DNA of 62,344 bases from Candidatus Aenigmatarchaeota archaeon (GTDB lineage Archaea > Aenigmatarchaeota > Aenigmatarchaeia > GW2011-AR5 > JACRAC01): the NCBI GenBank assembly GCA_016187395.1, contig JACPJV010000006.1, positions 1 to 62,344 of the forward strand. Reading direction: 5' to 3'. This document shows positions 49,175 through 57,928 of the stretch, piece by piece (the first letter of the stretch is position 1; each line of letters opens with the position of its first letter). The translations under genes and the position numbers were made by a program. The notes beneath the pieces were generated by a model. That model saw only the letters and a list, made by a program, of their open reading frames with translations. It was not told the origin of the DNA and did not search any database.

Positions 49175-52006
49175 ATGAAAGGTGTGGGTATCGATTTCAT
49201 ACTAGGAACACTCATAGCAATAGCCATGCTTGGATTATTTTACAACCTTGTGACAACCTCTGTAATTGCAAACAACAGAATAACATCAAAAATCGGCGAT
49301 ATATCTTCTGCCTACGCGGCTATAGATGCATTTCGAATATCTTACGACGGAACGCTTGAAAGGTTAGCCAAAGATTCCGCCTCATTTGCCTTGCAAAAAA
49401 GATTTGGAATGCCTTTTTCTGCAGATTTCACCGATGCAGATATGAACAATGCGTTGGCAAGCGCTTTGGCCACACCTGCCTCTGTTTCTGAATACCTGGA
49501 ATCTGATCTTTCTTCAGCCACAGTTCCGGCTCAGGCAAAACTCGCCTACAACAACAGGCCTTTTGACGTGGTTGTTGACTTTATGCTTAAAACAATATCA
49601 CTGCCTTACGAAGAAGAAGCAAGGTTTCTTTCAGAGGTCAGCCTTCTTGTTGACGGTGTTCAGATAGATACAGATACAAGATATGAGAACGAGGCAACAA
49701 GCGGGAAAAGGATACGGAATACAATATTAAATTCATGGAGCATTGCATCGTTTATAACAAGGACTCATCATCAGCTGCTGGAACCATTACAATATATTGA
49801 AGACACTCCGAGATCAAGAAGGGCAGAATTGTTTGGTATTGTAAGTTCTAATTCTGTTTTTCTTCCGTCCGACTCTGCATCTTATTTCGTTAATGCTAAA
49901 TCAGAAGGCAGTGGAATTTCTTATTCTATATCGTCTGAGATAGGGGAAACCAGAAAAATGTTTGTTACAGGGCTTTCCCCGCCGGAGTGCGGAATAAAAA
50001 AGCAGGAATATGACAGGTATGCAGGTGCTATAGAGAAAGCGCTGCCTGACAGGCTTCTTCCTTACGTAGATAATCCCAGATCTCTTATAGCTGCGGTAAT
50101 AGAAGTGCAATCTTCATGGACTCCGATACGATCAGGACTTACAGGAATGACTGCTTCAAAAACGCCTGGCGAGGAGATTCTCCTGCTTGTTAACGTGCTG
50201 GAGGATAAGGCAGATGAACTGAAGATGGACAAATTTTATGCAGACAGTGGCATGGAGGTTGTAGAAGAGCTGTTAGGCAGGATAGGATTGTCGCCTGATG
50301 AAATTAACAACATTTTAAGTCTTTATAGCAGCTGGGAAAAATGCCCGTTCAATAACCCGTTTCCTGAAGGGAGTTTTTCAAAACCGCTTGAAGGGCCCGT
50401 TATAAAATGCTACGGAGACCCTGCATGTTCAGGAACTGCTCCGTCAGAGGAATTCTATCCAGGCATAGACATATTTGGAAAGCCGGGATCTGATGTATCT
50501 GCAATACACGAAGGTCGCCTGATAAAAGTGACGATAAGGGTTGGCAGCCAGATTTACCAGGATTCTTTCTCTCTGATTTACCAGGATCCGGAGACAAGGC
50601 GCAACTTCATAACTATATACAACAACGTGGAGCCTGTGCCTGACACTTCGCAGAACTACTTCAAGGCAGGAGACAAAATAGGAACTGTTAAGGATATCGG
50701 GAATCTTTCTTACGTGACCATCATAATTGCATTTTTGCCGTTATCAGATCCTTTCCTGCACATAGAAGACTATACGATAAATCCCTGCCTTCTTATAGGA
50801 TGCATCCCGCAAACACCCGGCTTGGGCGAATTCCCTTACGTCTTCAGGGCGCTTGCAAATCCCGAAGATTATGCGGCGTTCCTCTCAGGAAAAAACGAGA
50901 AAAATATATTTCTTGGCGAGAGATTCTGCACAGAAACAAATATCAAGGAACGCGGTTTCCGGAATCTGGGATACAGCTTCTATTCAGCGGATGAAAATCT
51001 GTTTGAGGTCTACCCTGCCTTTCCCGGGAAGGTTGTGAAGGTTATGAGAGGTGACTTCTCAGGATCGGGATCGTGGTACGGATGCGGCGGAGCTGTTTTT
51101 GTAGAGACAGAGACCCCTTCGGGATCTTTCATAACAGCCTACGGTGGCACTACTCCTTTTGTTTCTGAAGGAGATTTTGCAAGCAGGAACCCCTTTCTTG
51201 GAAAGTCAATCATAGGGGGTGTTTCAAATTTTCACGGCCTCTGCCCTGAACCGCATCTGGATGTCCGGATATTCGAGAAGAGCTACATTCCTGAAGAAAG
51301 CATAACAAACGCCTGCGGAACAGCGGTCAGCGAATGCACGGTTGCGCCGCCTGCGCCTGATGAAATAAGCACAACCGTATACGCATTCAAAAACCACTGC
51401 GCAGCGCTTGAATGGGAAGCTGTCTCGCGTGCGTCATTCTCGCCTACATTGGCCAAAAAACAGCTCGCGCTGAATTATGAGAAAATTCCAGAGGCCCTTA
51501 GAACAAGAATGGAAGTCACGTCGCCTGCATCCTGCGAGGGCGACGGGAGATTCAAGTGGCAGGATACAGAAGATGCGTTGTGCATGGATGGACAAATTCA
51601 CATCTGCACGACAACTGAACAGGCTTCCGGGGAGAATATTCTTTATGAAGACATGACGGTTGGAAGTTACACCTGCAGGATATTCGAAGAAGGGCTTCGC
51701 GACAGATGCGTAGAACATTCCGGAAACATCCTGCTTGAGCAGAAATGCGGGCAGAAGATACAGAATCCGGACTTTGAAAAATATGCAAACTGGGTTTCCC
51801 AAAAGCTCGCAGGACCTCCAAGCCAGCCTGAGTCCGGGACGCTGTTCACCAGGGTGATATCAAAGCTGTGCAGTTCAGAGGAGGATCAGAAGGATTACAC
51901 GTGCTGCGTTGCAAGCGGCAAAACCTACAGATGCACAGGAAGCGTGGCCCTGGACCCGACAAGCTTTGAACTAACATGCAACGGAGAGGCTGCGTGCACT
52001 AGCTAG
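49175..52006 (+). CDS. Large secreted protein with pilin-like N-terminus and two LytM-like domains
   Basis: 943 aa. The start ATG at 49175 follows GGTGATC. 'MKGVGIDFILGTLIAIAMLG' has a KG cleavage site and an uninterrupted hydrophobic helix, like archaeal type IV prepilins. Residues ~415-545 ('EEFYPGIDIFGKPGSDVSAI', 'YFKAGDKIGTVKDIGN') and ~600-705 ('VYPAFPGKVVKVMRGDFSGS', 'CPEPHLDVRIFEKS') each resemble a LytM/M23 peptidase barrel, but the usual zinc motif HxxxD is not intact. The C-terminal third is Cys-rich. Probably a structural surface component. No overall family match. Confidence 0.65.
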   Translation: MKGVGIDFILGTLIAIAMLGLFYNLVTTSVIANNRITSKIGDISSAYAAIDAFRISYDGTLERLAKDSASFALQKRFGMPFSADFTDADMNNALASALATPASVSEYLESDLSSATVPAQAKLAYNNRPFDVVVDFMLKTISLPYEEEARFLSEVSLLVDGVQIDTDTRYENEATSGKRIRNTILNSWSIASFITRTHHQLLEPLQYIEDTPRSRRAELFGIVSSNSVFLPSDSASYFVNAKSEGSGISYSISSEIGETRKMFVTGLSPPECGIKKQEYDRYAGAIEKALPDRLLPYVDNPRSLIAAVIEVQSSWTPIRSGLTGMTASKTPGEEILLLVNVLEDKADELKMDKFYADSGMEVVEELLGRIGLSPDEINNILSLYSSWEKCPFNNPFPEGSFSKPLEGPVIKCYGDPACSGTAPSEEFYPGIDIFGKPGSDVSAIHEGRLIKVTIRVGSQIYQDSFSLIYQDPETRRNFITIYNNVEPVPDTSQNYFKAGDKIGTVKDIGNLSYVTIIIAFLPLSDPFLHIEDYTINPCLLIGCIPQTPGLGEFPYVFRALANPEDYAAFLSGKNEKNIFLGERFCTETNIKERGFRNLGYSFYSADENLFEVYPAFPGKVVKVMRGDFSGSGSWYGCGGAVFVETETPSGSFITAYGGTTPFVSEGDFASRNPFLGKSIIGGVSNFHGLCPEPHLDVRIFEKSYIPEESITNACGTAVSECTVAPPAPDEISTTVYAFKNHCAALEWEAVSRASFSPTLAKKQLALNYEKIPEALRTRMEVTSPASCEGDGRFKWQDTEDALCMDGQIHICTTTEQASGENILYEDMTVGSYTCRIFEEGLRDRCVEHSGNILLEQKCGQKIQNPDFEKYANWVSQKLAGPPSQPESGTLFTRVISKLCSSEEDQKDYTCCVASGKTYRCTGSVALDPTSFELTCNGEAACTS

Positions 52007-52814
52007 GCCTGTTTTTTATTATCTCCACTTTTTTATCCGCAACGTCCTGTGAATTCACTTTTCTCACTGTTTCTGTCGCATCCCCTGCTACGTATTCAAC
52101 TCTTTCTCCGAACTTGAAAGGATTCTCCCTGCTATAAACAAGCTCTGCCTCTGTTTTTCTGCATGAAGTGAAGAAATCTATGCTGCCTCTGGACGTTATT
52201 ATCATTGCACGCATGCATATCCTGCCGTCTTCGCCGTATAACTCGCATTCATTGCCTGCACGTGGCTCGCTCACACCGCTTATACCCCTCCCGACACCCT
52301 GGCACAATATCCTTGTGACAACTTCTTTGGCGATCAGTGCCTTCTCTGCGTCGCACGTGAATCTTGACAGCGCATAATCGAATATTACGACGCGCATCTC
52401 TGCAGGCAGAAGGGTTTCTCCGCTCTTTAGCCACACGCCGTATCTGCCGACAAACGTGCTTTCGGAATTCTCTATATTCTCAAAAGTTTTGTCGCTCAAA
52501 AACCCAAAGCTCCAGTTTTCCTCGTAACCGCTTTCATTCAAAAGATAAAACCCGTATCGTGCAGCCATGCTGCACGGTCTGACCAGCTCCTCGTCAGAGC
52601 CATCCATTTTTTTGATCAAATCCAGATCAAAAACCCCCCTGCTTGCCGTGAGGTTTGACTGTAGCATGAGATTTGCAGATTCTGCGGCCACTTTTTCCAT
52701 TGACTGCGTGTTGATCTCGGCGTAAAAGGCGTTGTTCAGGAGGATTGCCATAACAACGAATCCTATTAGCGCCACCATCCTGATCAAAAAATTTACCTGC
52801 TCCGCCATCGACAT
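51999..52814 (-). CDS. Pilin-like anchored protein (MAEQV type), surface locus
   Basis: 271 aa. 'MSMAEQVNFLIRMVALIGFV' begins a single N-terminal helix. The outside part has an extracellular look with paired Cys ('RPCSMAARYGFYLLNESGYE', 'RFTCDAEKALIAKE', 'NECELYGEDGRICMRAMIIT', 'FFTSCRKTEAE'). It follows the 140-aa gene upstream with the same MAEQV start in one operon. Its stop overlaps that of the large protein by 8 bp (CTAGCTAG). Confidence 0.6.
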   Translation of the reverse strand: MSMAEQVNFLIRMVALIGFVVMAILLNNAFYAEINTQSMEKVAAESANLMLQSNLTASRGVFDLDLIKKMDGSDEELVRPCSMAARYGFYLLNESGYEENWSFGFLSDKTFENIENSESTFVGRYGVWLKSGETLLPAEMRVVIFDYALSRFTCDAEKALIAKEVVTRILCQGVGRGISGVSEPRAGNECELYGEDGRICMRAMIITSRGSIDFFTSCRKTEAELVYSRENPFKFGERVEYVAGDATETVRKVNSQDVADKKVEIIKNRPS

Positions 52815-52827
52815 GCTATCGCCTCCA

Positions 52828-53250
52828 CTATGCGGGCTCTGTTGCCTCTACATTTACCTTGTCATCCTGCCTGCGGAAGACAAGCATCTGATTCCTGCTG
52901 CAGTCTTCACTTTTCTGCCAACTTTCAACCAGATACTTTCCATCAACGGATATGATGCTTGCTGCTGAAACTCTTTGCCCGGACTTCAAGTCAACAAAAT
53001 TTTCATGTATCCGGAGTTCGCAGCTGCTCAGCCTTGGCAGCAATAATTCGTACACAGAACCTTCAGGCGCTTCCTGCATTACGCCTGCTATTGACGCTAT
53101 TTCAGCGGTGGTTGCCGCCAAGCTGAATTTTACTGCGTTTTCGCCCATGCTGCTTATTGTTGTGAAAAAAACCACTACAAAAACTAGCATTATCAGGAGC
53201 ATTGCCCACGTCTCCAGCGGCTTGGTGAGTACGTATACCTGCTCTGCCAT
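52828..53250 (-). CDS. Small pilin-like anchored protein (MAEQV type), surface locus
   Basis: 140 aa. 'MAEQVYVLTKPLETWAMLLI' continues into a hydrophobic helix, then 'STAAEIASIAGVM'-like polar heptads and a globular domain with two Cys ('RLSSCELRIHENFVDLKSGQ', 'SEDCSRNQMLVFRRQ'). TATA-like GCTTTAAGC at the edge of repeat R6 is ~27 bp upstream. First gene of a two-gene operon. Confidence 0.6.
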   Translation of the reverse strand: MAEQVYVLTKPLETWAMLLIMLVFVVVFFTTISSMGENAVKFSLAATTAEIASIAGVMQEAPEGSVYELLLPRLSSCELRIHENFVDLKSGQRVSAASIISVDGKYLVESWQKSEDCSRNQMLVFRRQDDKVNVEATEPA

Positions 53251-53277
53251 GGAAATAGTAGTTTGGTTCTTTGCTTA

Positions 53278-53372
53278 AAGCAAACCAACTTAATAAACGA
53301 CATACGAAAAGTTGGTTTGCTTTATGGGAAAGCACAAATAACATGTTCCGTTTCATTTGTGGTTTCACTATA
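53278..53372 (-). repeat. Two-hairpin repeat, copy R6 (reverse orientation)
   Basis: Reverse complement: TATAGTGAAACCACAAAT...ATTTGTGCTTTCCC, linker ATAAA, GCAAACCAACTT...AAGTTGGTTTGC. Homologous to R4. Confidence 0.82.
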
Positions 53373-53434
53373 AAGATTGCAGAGCTTTTCCTCTGAATGA
53401 TTTCAAAGCTCATTCCTCCTTGCATTGCTTCCCG

Positions 53435-53481
53435 TGTAGTGAACCAACTTTCCAGCGGTATTTTTAAGTTGGTTCACTATA
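53435..53481 (+). repeat. Single hairpin of the repeat family, copy R7
   Basis: TAGTGAACCAACTT...AAGTTGGTTCACTATA with loop TCCAGCGGTATTTTT. Half of a two-hairpin unit, directly before the surface gene at 53492. Confidence 0.75.
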
Positions 53482-53491
53482 AATAGTGATC

Positions 53492-54919
53492 ATGGCGCGA
53501 GGCATAGGCTTACCTTTAGTTCTTTTGCTTGAGGTCATGGTTGCAATAATAGCCAGCGTAGTAATTGCGAACTTTCTGAACTCTGCGTGGAATCCGCACG
53601 AGCAAGCTGCGTTTGCGAGCGCGGAGGCGCTGGCGCTGACCATTGACGAGGTATGCGGAAGGCAGCTTGGCTTTTCAAAGGAACTTGACGTCAACGTGCC
53701 GCAGCCGACGCCGCCTGTGATCGGAGGGACTACACTGTTCCCTCAAATAGGAATGCGGATAAACGGCGATCCGCACTATCTTCTCTATTATGAGAATTTC
53801 CCTCCAGGCGAGGCAATATCCTGGGAGATCTACAACAATTTTCCGGAGCGTGCAGTTGTATTTGCCGACCCGGATGAGGGAGAGACGCTGGGAGAATACG
53901 TCGGAAGGTTCAGGCAAAACCTGCAAGCAGCAGGCTTTTCAACAGAGCTCAGCAGGTATGTCTTTGGAAATATAGTGCTGAATGACGTGCCGGAAAAAGG
54001 CGAAACGCGTCTTGCAGGCGACATAGGCCACTGGGAAGGGAATGTATACAAATTTGACAAGACTCCTGTGCTTGCAAAGGCAGACCAGTCGCTTGCCAAA
54101 TACCGCACCTGCAGTCCCTTTTCCCTGTGCTTCAAGACCCGCCAGGGAATTGTGCGGATACCGCTGCATAACTGCAGGCGTGCCAACGTGACGATAATGC
54201 AGGTGGAAAGAGAACCGCCGTCTCATCCAACTGGCGCTGTGGAGGATTACGGCAAGACTGCTCTCGGAGGCATTGCAATAGGCACAGCAACAGGAGCTAC
54301 GATAGGAGCGGTTGCAGGCATCTGGACAGGACCGGGTGTATTGGCAACCACGCTGACAGGTGCAAAGATAGGTGCGTGGGTTGGAGGCTCGCTTGGTGTG
54401 ATAGGCACGTCCTTCAAAAGAGTGAATACCGTTGGCGACGTCTCTGATTTCTACCTGGCCAGTCCGTGCAAGGCAAAGGCAGAGATTACAAAAACCACGT
54501 GCGAATGCAGGAGCAGCAAGTTGCCTGACGCTGTTCTGCCAGAAACATTTAAAAAAGAATATACAAGCGATGAGTTCGGAATATATGAAATATCCTCTGG
54601 AAACCTTGTATCGTCCAAGGAAAAGAGCGCCTGCATACACCAGTATTCAAGGGACGACAAGCTGGAGGAAAGAGAGCTGGAAAAGGAGTGCGTCAAGGTT
54701 CGGCTTGACGTCTCTGAAGGAAGCTTCTGCACAGGAGGGCAGAATGAGCTGGGCCAGGTCACGCTGAGCACTGTGTGGCATGACAGCATCGAGAAAGGCC
54801 TTGCCCAGATGTTTGACACCAAGGAATTGAGGAAGGAGGTGACTGTCGGCGAAAAATCAGGGTTCATCCAGAAGGCTTTTGGCGGTTTAAGGGTTCCGTT
54901 TGGATGGCCGGTTGGATGA
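53492..54919 (+). CDS. Pilin-like surface protein, paralogue A
   Basis: 475 aa. 'MARGIGLPLVLLLEVMVAII' has an RG cleavage-like site and hydrophobic helix. Shared with paralogue B (55734): 'LLYYENFPPGEAISWEIYNN', 'KYRTCSPFSLCFKTRQGIVR' and 'DFYLASPCKAKAEITKTTCE'. A Gly/Ala-rich hydrophobic stretch ('GGIAIGTATGATIGAVAGIW') sits mid-chain. The Cys spacing suggests disulfides. Its TGA touches the stop of the convergent gene (TGATCA). The role is unknown; presumably part of a surface complex. Confidence 0.68.
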   Translation: MARGIGLPLVLLLEVMVAIIASVVIANFLNSAWNPHEQAAFASAEALALTIDEVCGRQLGFSKELDVNVPQPTPPVIGGTTLFPQIGMRINGDPHYLLYYENFPPGEAISWEIYNNFPERAVVFADPDEGETLGEYVGRFRQNLQAAGFSTELSRYVFGNIVLNDVPEKGETRLAGDIGHWEGNVYKFDKTPVLAKADQSLAKYRTCSPFSLCFKTRQGIVRIPLHNCRRANVTIMQVEREPPSHPTGAVEDYGKTALGGIAIGTATGATIGAVAGIWTGPGVLATTLTGAKIGAWVGGSLGVIGTSFKRVNTVGDVSDFYLASPCKAKAEITKTTCECRSSKLPDAVLPETFKKEYTSDEFGIYEISSGNLVSSKEKSACIHQYSRDDKLEERELEKECVKVRLDVSEGSFCTGGQNELGQVTLSTVWHDSIEKGLAQMFDTKELRKEVTVGEKSGFIQKAFGGLRVPFGWPVG

Positions 54920-55612
54920 TCACCTGCCTATATCTGTCGGCTCGCTTCTGCCGCTTATTCTTGTTGCCATCCACCTGTCGGTACCGTCTTTGTCTATGAG
55001 AAACGGCATGCTTATGAAATCCGAATCTGTAGAAAAGCAATATCTTACAGGCGTGGTGTCGCCCGGGATATCCGAAATTACTGCAATAACCTCGCATTCA
55101 TGCCCTGCTATTGTTCTGGTTCCTTCTGGCTTGGCAGATATCAACTTGCTTATTCTGTGGCGCGTTGTCATGGTATCTTCGGGACATCTAAATGGAATGG
55201 AGTACTCGCTTTGCTCAGACCATAAAAGATTTGAAGGCGTTGCAGGCGGAAGGTGATGTCGCATATAAATCTTGCCGCCAACAGAGGCGTACCTTTGGGG
55301 AAACCTGCTTAAAGGCCCTGACCTTGCTCCCTCTGGAAGCATGTCCTCTGGCAAAAAATCAAATCTCCAGTTATTTCCGTGCCTGCTTATATCCACTGTC
55401 CCTTTTTTTTCTCCTGTTTTCTCCCGGCTTAAGGAATAGGCAATGAAGTATTCTCCGCCGTTTTCGCAGTAGCTTTGCATTTTTTTGATCCTATCCTCAA
55501 ACCTTTCTCTTGCATTATTAAACGGATTGACCCTGTCAAGGATTCCTGTAGATGCTGCCCATATGCCTGCCCCTGCAATAAGCAATCCTGACGCAATATA
55601 TGCTAATTTCAT
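54920..55612 (-). CDS. Secreted protein, LolA-like layout, surface locus
   Basis: 230 aa from 'MKLAYIASGLLIAGAGIWAA', a signal anchor. 'TRTIAGHECEVIAVISDIPG' and 'TPVRYCFSTDSDFISMPFLI' give a Cys pair in beta strands, and 'NNWRFDFLPED' the earlier strand, reminiscent of the proteins at 13650 and 24805. Located between paralogues A and B. No confident family. Confidence 0.58.
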   Translation of the reverse strand: MKLAYIASGLLIAGAGIWAASTGILDRVNPFNNARERFEDRIKKMQSYCENGGEYFIAYSLSREKTGEKKGTVDISRHGNNWRFDFLPEDMLPEGARSGPLSRFPQRYASVGGKIYMRHHLPPATPSNLLWSEQSEYSIPFRCPEDTMTTRHRISKLISAKPEGTRTIAGHECEVIAVISDIPGDTTPVRYCFSTDSDFISMPFLIDKDGTDRWMATRISGRSEPTDIGR

Positions 55613-55733
55613 GATGAACACCCAACACCAGTGCATCTGGTGTTCAGCATCTCGAAATAACCCAGTATTTTTAATCGAAGTTCTTTCAGAGATAATCCAA
55701 TTGCAGGCCGAAAGCTATTAAAGCTATGAAGCG

Positions 55734-57248
55734 CTATGGCCACGAATACCCGGCAGCTCCCAGTTTGGTGCTGATGCCGGAAGGCCTTGCAAACTGGTCT
55801 GTGCTCTCCAGGGTAACTATGCCCTGGTAAAGTCCTCCGCCAAGAACAGATGCAGACTGGTAGAGAGGGAATTCACTGCTGCCTTCAACTCCTTTGAACT
55901 TGGAAAAGCAGAAGCCGATGTGATCTTCCACTGTAACGCGGATGCACGAGGGTATTACAGGCGTTTTCTGGTTTAGCTCTTCAAACTTGCTTTCGTCTGT
56001 TTCTTCAACATCGATCTTCTCGCTGTTTCTTATCATCCTCTGCCTGCACCGGAATCCGTCTTCTGCGCGGTTTGCCGTGTAATCATCGCCGCTCCCTTCG
56101 AGCTGCCATTTCTGTGTTTGGAATGCAGTTTTATCAACCGGAAGGAACCCGGGGAAATCAGGGAAATCATCCCAGCACGTGCATGATGTTTTTTCTATCT
56201 TCACGCTTGCCCTGCACGGGCTTGCAAGATAGAAGTCTGTGTTTGACTCGGCTGAAAATATGCTTGAAACATCGTCCGCCTTTCCGCCTACATATGCTGC
56301 TAAGGTTGTCTTCAGAGCTGCTCCTGCCGTGGTTTTTGACAAATCTATGCCCATGCTGAGGTAGCTTGCGGTCTTTTTTGATGAAAACAGGCGCACTATA
56401 GGTTTCCACGTGTGTGCTGTGGCTATCTTCAGAAACTTCCCCACAACCCTGGTCCAGCTAAAAAGCGATATGGTAATAGGAACTGCCTTGCCAATCACGG
56501 TTGTGGATCCCTTGAACATAGGCTGGTAGGTGGTCAGCTGCATGTAATTAATGCCTGCTTCCGCGCACTTGTCAAGGGGATAAACGATTATTTGTTTGGG
56601 TGTTTTGAGGCATAGCGCGTTCACGCCGCATAACCTGTATTTGACCGCTGTTTTGTTCAGAGGGCTTAGCGATTCATAATTGTCAAAGACATACCTGTTT
56701 CCTTCCTTGTTCCATTTTCCAAAGTCGCCGATAAGATTGAAGCCGCCTTTCTGCCTGTCCTTCAAAGGCACATTTGCAAAAACAGCGCTGGAATACTGCA
56801 GGCGCTCCAGCGCGTTTCTTTCCAGAACAGACAGTTGCTCGTCCCTCACAGAGTCTGCGTCAGGATTCTGGTAATATAATACTGCGCGCTTGCCGAAGTC
56901 ATGATATAATTCCCAGCTTATGGCTTCGCCTGGCGGAAACGACTCGTAGTATAAAAGTATATTCGGGTCTCCTCTGCTGGACAGAAGACCTCTTGGGATG
57001 ACGTTCTTTGCAATCACAACCCCGCCAAGATCCACGTCTGCAACAGACTGGGGAAGTGACACTTCTATGCTTTTGGCAGAGCCGCTCTGGCAGACCTCGT
57101 TGATTTCTTTGGCGAGGAGTGCGACAGATGTCTCTGCCTCTGCCTGGAAAGGCTGGAGACCTTCTTTTACAAATCCTCCCAGGACAAACAGCGACAGCAA
57201 AAGCCCCATTACCATGAATAGAAGTTCAAATTCTCCGTCCCCTTTCAT
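55734..57248 (-). CDS. Pilin-like surface protein, paralogue B
   Basis: 504 aa from the leaderless ATG at 57248 (ATTTATTTA ~25 bp upstream). 'MKGDGEFELLFMVMGLLLSL' shows the KG site and helix. Paralogue of the protein at 53492: 'LLYYESFPPGEAISWELYHD', 'KYRLCGVNALCLKTPKQIIV' and 'DFYLASPCRASVKIEKTSCT'. The middle part differs, with 'TTVIGKAVPITISLFSW' instead of the Gly-rich stretch. Presumably part of the same cell-surface system. Confidence 0.68.
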   Translation of the reverse strand: MKGDGEFELLFMVMGLLLSLFVLGGFVKEGLQPFQAEAETSVALLAKEINEVCQSGSAKSIEVSLPQSVADVDLGGVVIAKNVIPRGLLSSRGDPNILLYYESFPPGEAISWELYHDFGKRAVLYYQNPDADSVRDEQLSVLERNALERLQYSSAVFANVPLKDRQKGGFNLIGDFGKWNKEGNRYVFDNYESLSPLNKTAVKYRLCGVNALCLKTPKQIIVYPLDKCAEAGINYMQLTTYQPMFKGSTTVIGKAVPITISLFSWTRVVGKFLKIATAHTWKPIVRLFSSKKTASYLSMGIDLSKTTAGAALKTTLAAYVGGKADDVSSIFSAESNTDFYLASPCRASVKIEKTSCTCWDDFPDFPGFLPVDKTAFQTQKWQLEGSGDDYTANRAEDGFRCRQRMIRNSEKIDVEETDESKFEELNQKTPVIPSCIRVTVEDHIGFCFSKFKGVEGSSEFPLYQSASVLGGGLYQGIVTLESTDQFARPSGISTKLGAAGYSWP

Positions 57249-57353
57249 AGGATTACTTTGCCAGGGCGGTAAATAAATGTTCTGAAGTGAAGCAAATATC
57301 AGGCTGTTCATTTCTTTCCCAGGTTTTTAAATTTTTGTTTCGTTTTATGATGC

Positions 57354-57923
57354 ATGGCTGTTGTTAGTCCTGTTAAACTGTCATGCGTTCGTTTCAGGAG
57401 GTTTGCAAGACATGGAGTGCCCCCTTCTGGTACAGACGTGATTGAAGTTCCAGAATTCCTTTTTTCTGGCGGGGAGCAACACCCCAACGTGTACGCGGAA
57501 AAGGTGAACAGCTTTATGCTCGGCAGATACGACGATAGAATGAAATTTGTACCTGACGAGGAGGGGACTAAAGCGATGAGAGAAAAATGCGTAGAAAATT
57601 CTCCTGAACTTGTCGGGTTTCGCGTGAGCCGCCATGCCGATGATTTACAATTGTTAAGGAAGACCGTAACTGGCGGAAATTTTCACTACGATAGATGGAA
57701 TGGCAAAAGGATCGGGAAGCGCAGGGGATCTTATGCGTTAGGAAGAGCTGTAGCACGTTCCTATGCAGGATTTACACCAGATGAGTTTAGCGCACTGGTC
57801 GGCGATGAAATAATTCCTTATACAGTTGAAGAACGAAGTCCTGCCAGATCCTTTGCTTACCTAAGCGCAGATAGAACAGAGCTGTTTCTGATCAGCGACC
57901 TTAATAGAATACGGCGCTCGTAG
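57354..57923 (+). CDS. Hypothetical protein, 189 aa
   Basis: 'MAVVSPVKLSCVRFRRFARH'; Arg-rich and soluble. 'GGNFHYDRWNGKRIGKRRGS' is a distinctive basic loop. TTTTTAAATTT ~26 bp upstream makes it leaderless. No family; it is 5 bp from the convergent rps2 stop. Confidence 0.55.
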   Translation: MAVVSPVKLSCVRFRRFARHGVPPSGTDVIEVPEFLFSGGEQHPNVYAEKVNSFMLGRYDDRMKFVPDEEGTKAMREKCVENSPELVGFRVSRHADDLQLLRKTVTGGNFHYDRWNGKRIGKRRGSYALGRAVARSYAGFTPDEFSALVGDEIIPYTVEERSPARSFAYLSADRTELFLISDLNRIRRS

Positions 57924-57928
57924 CTGAT

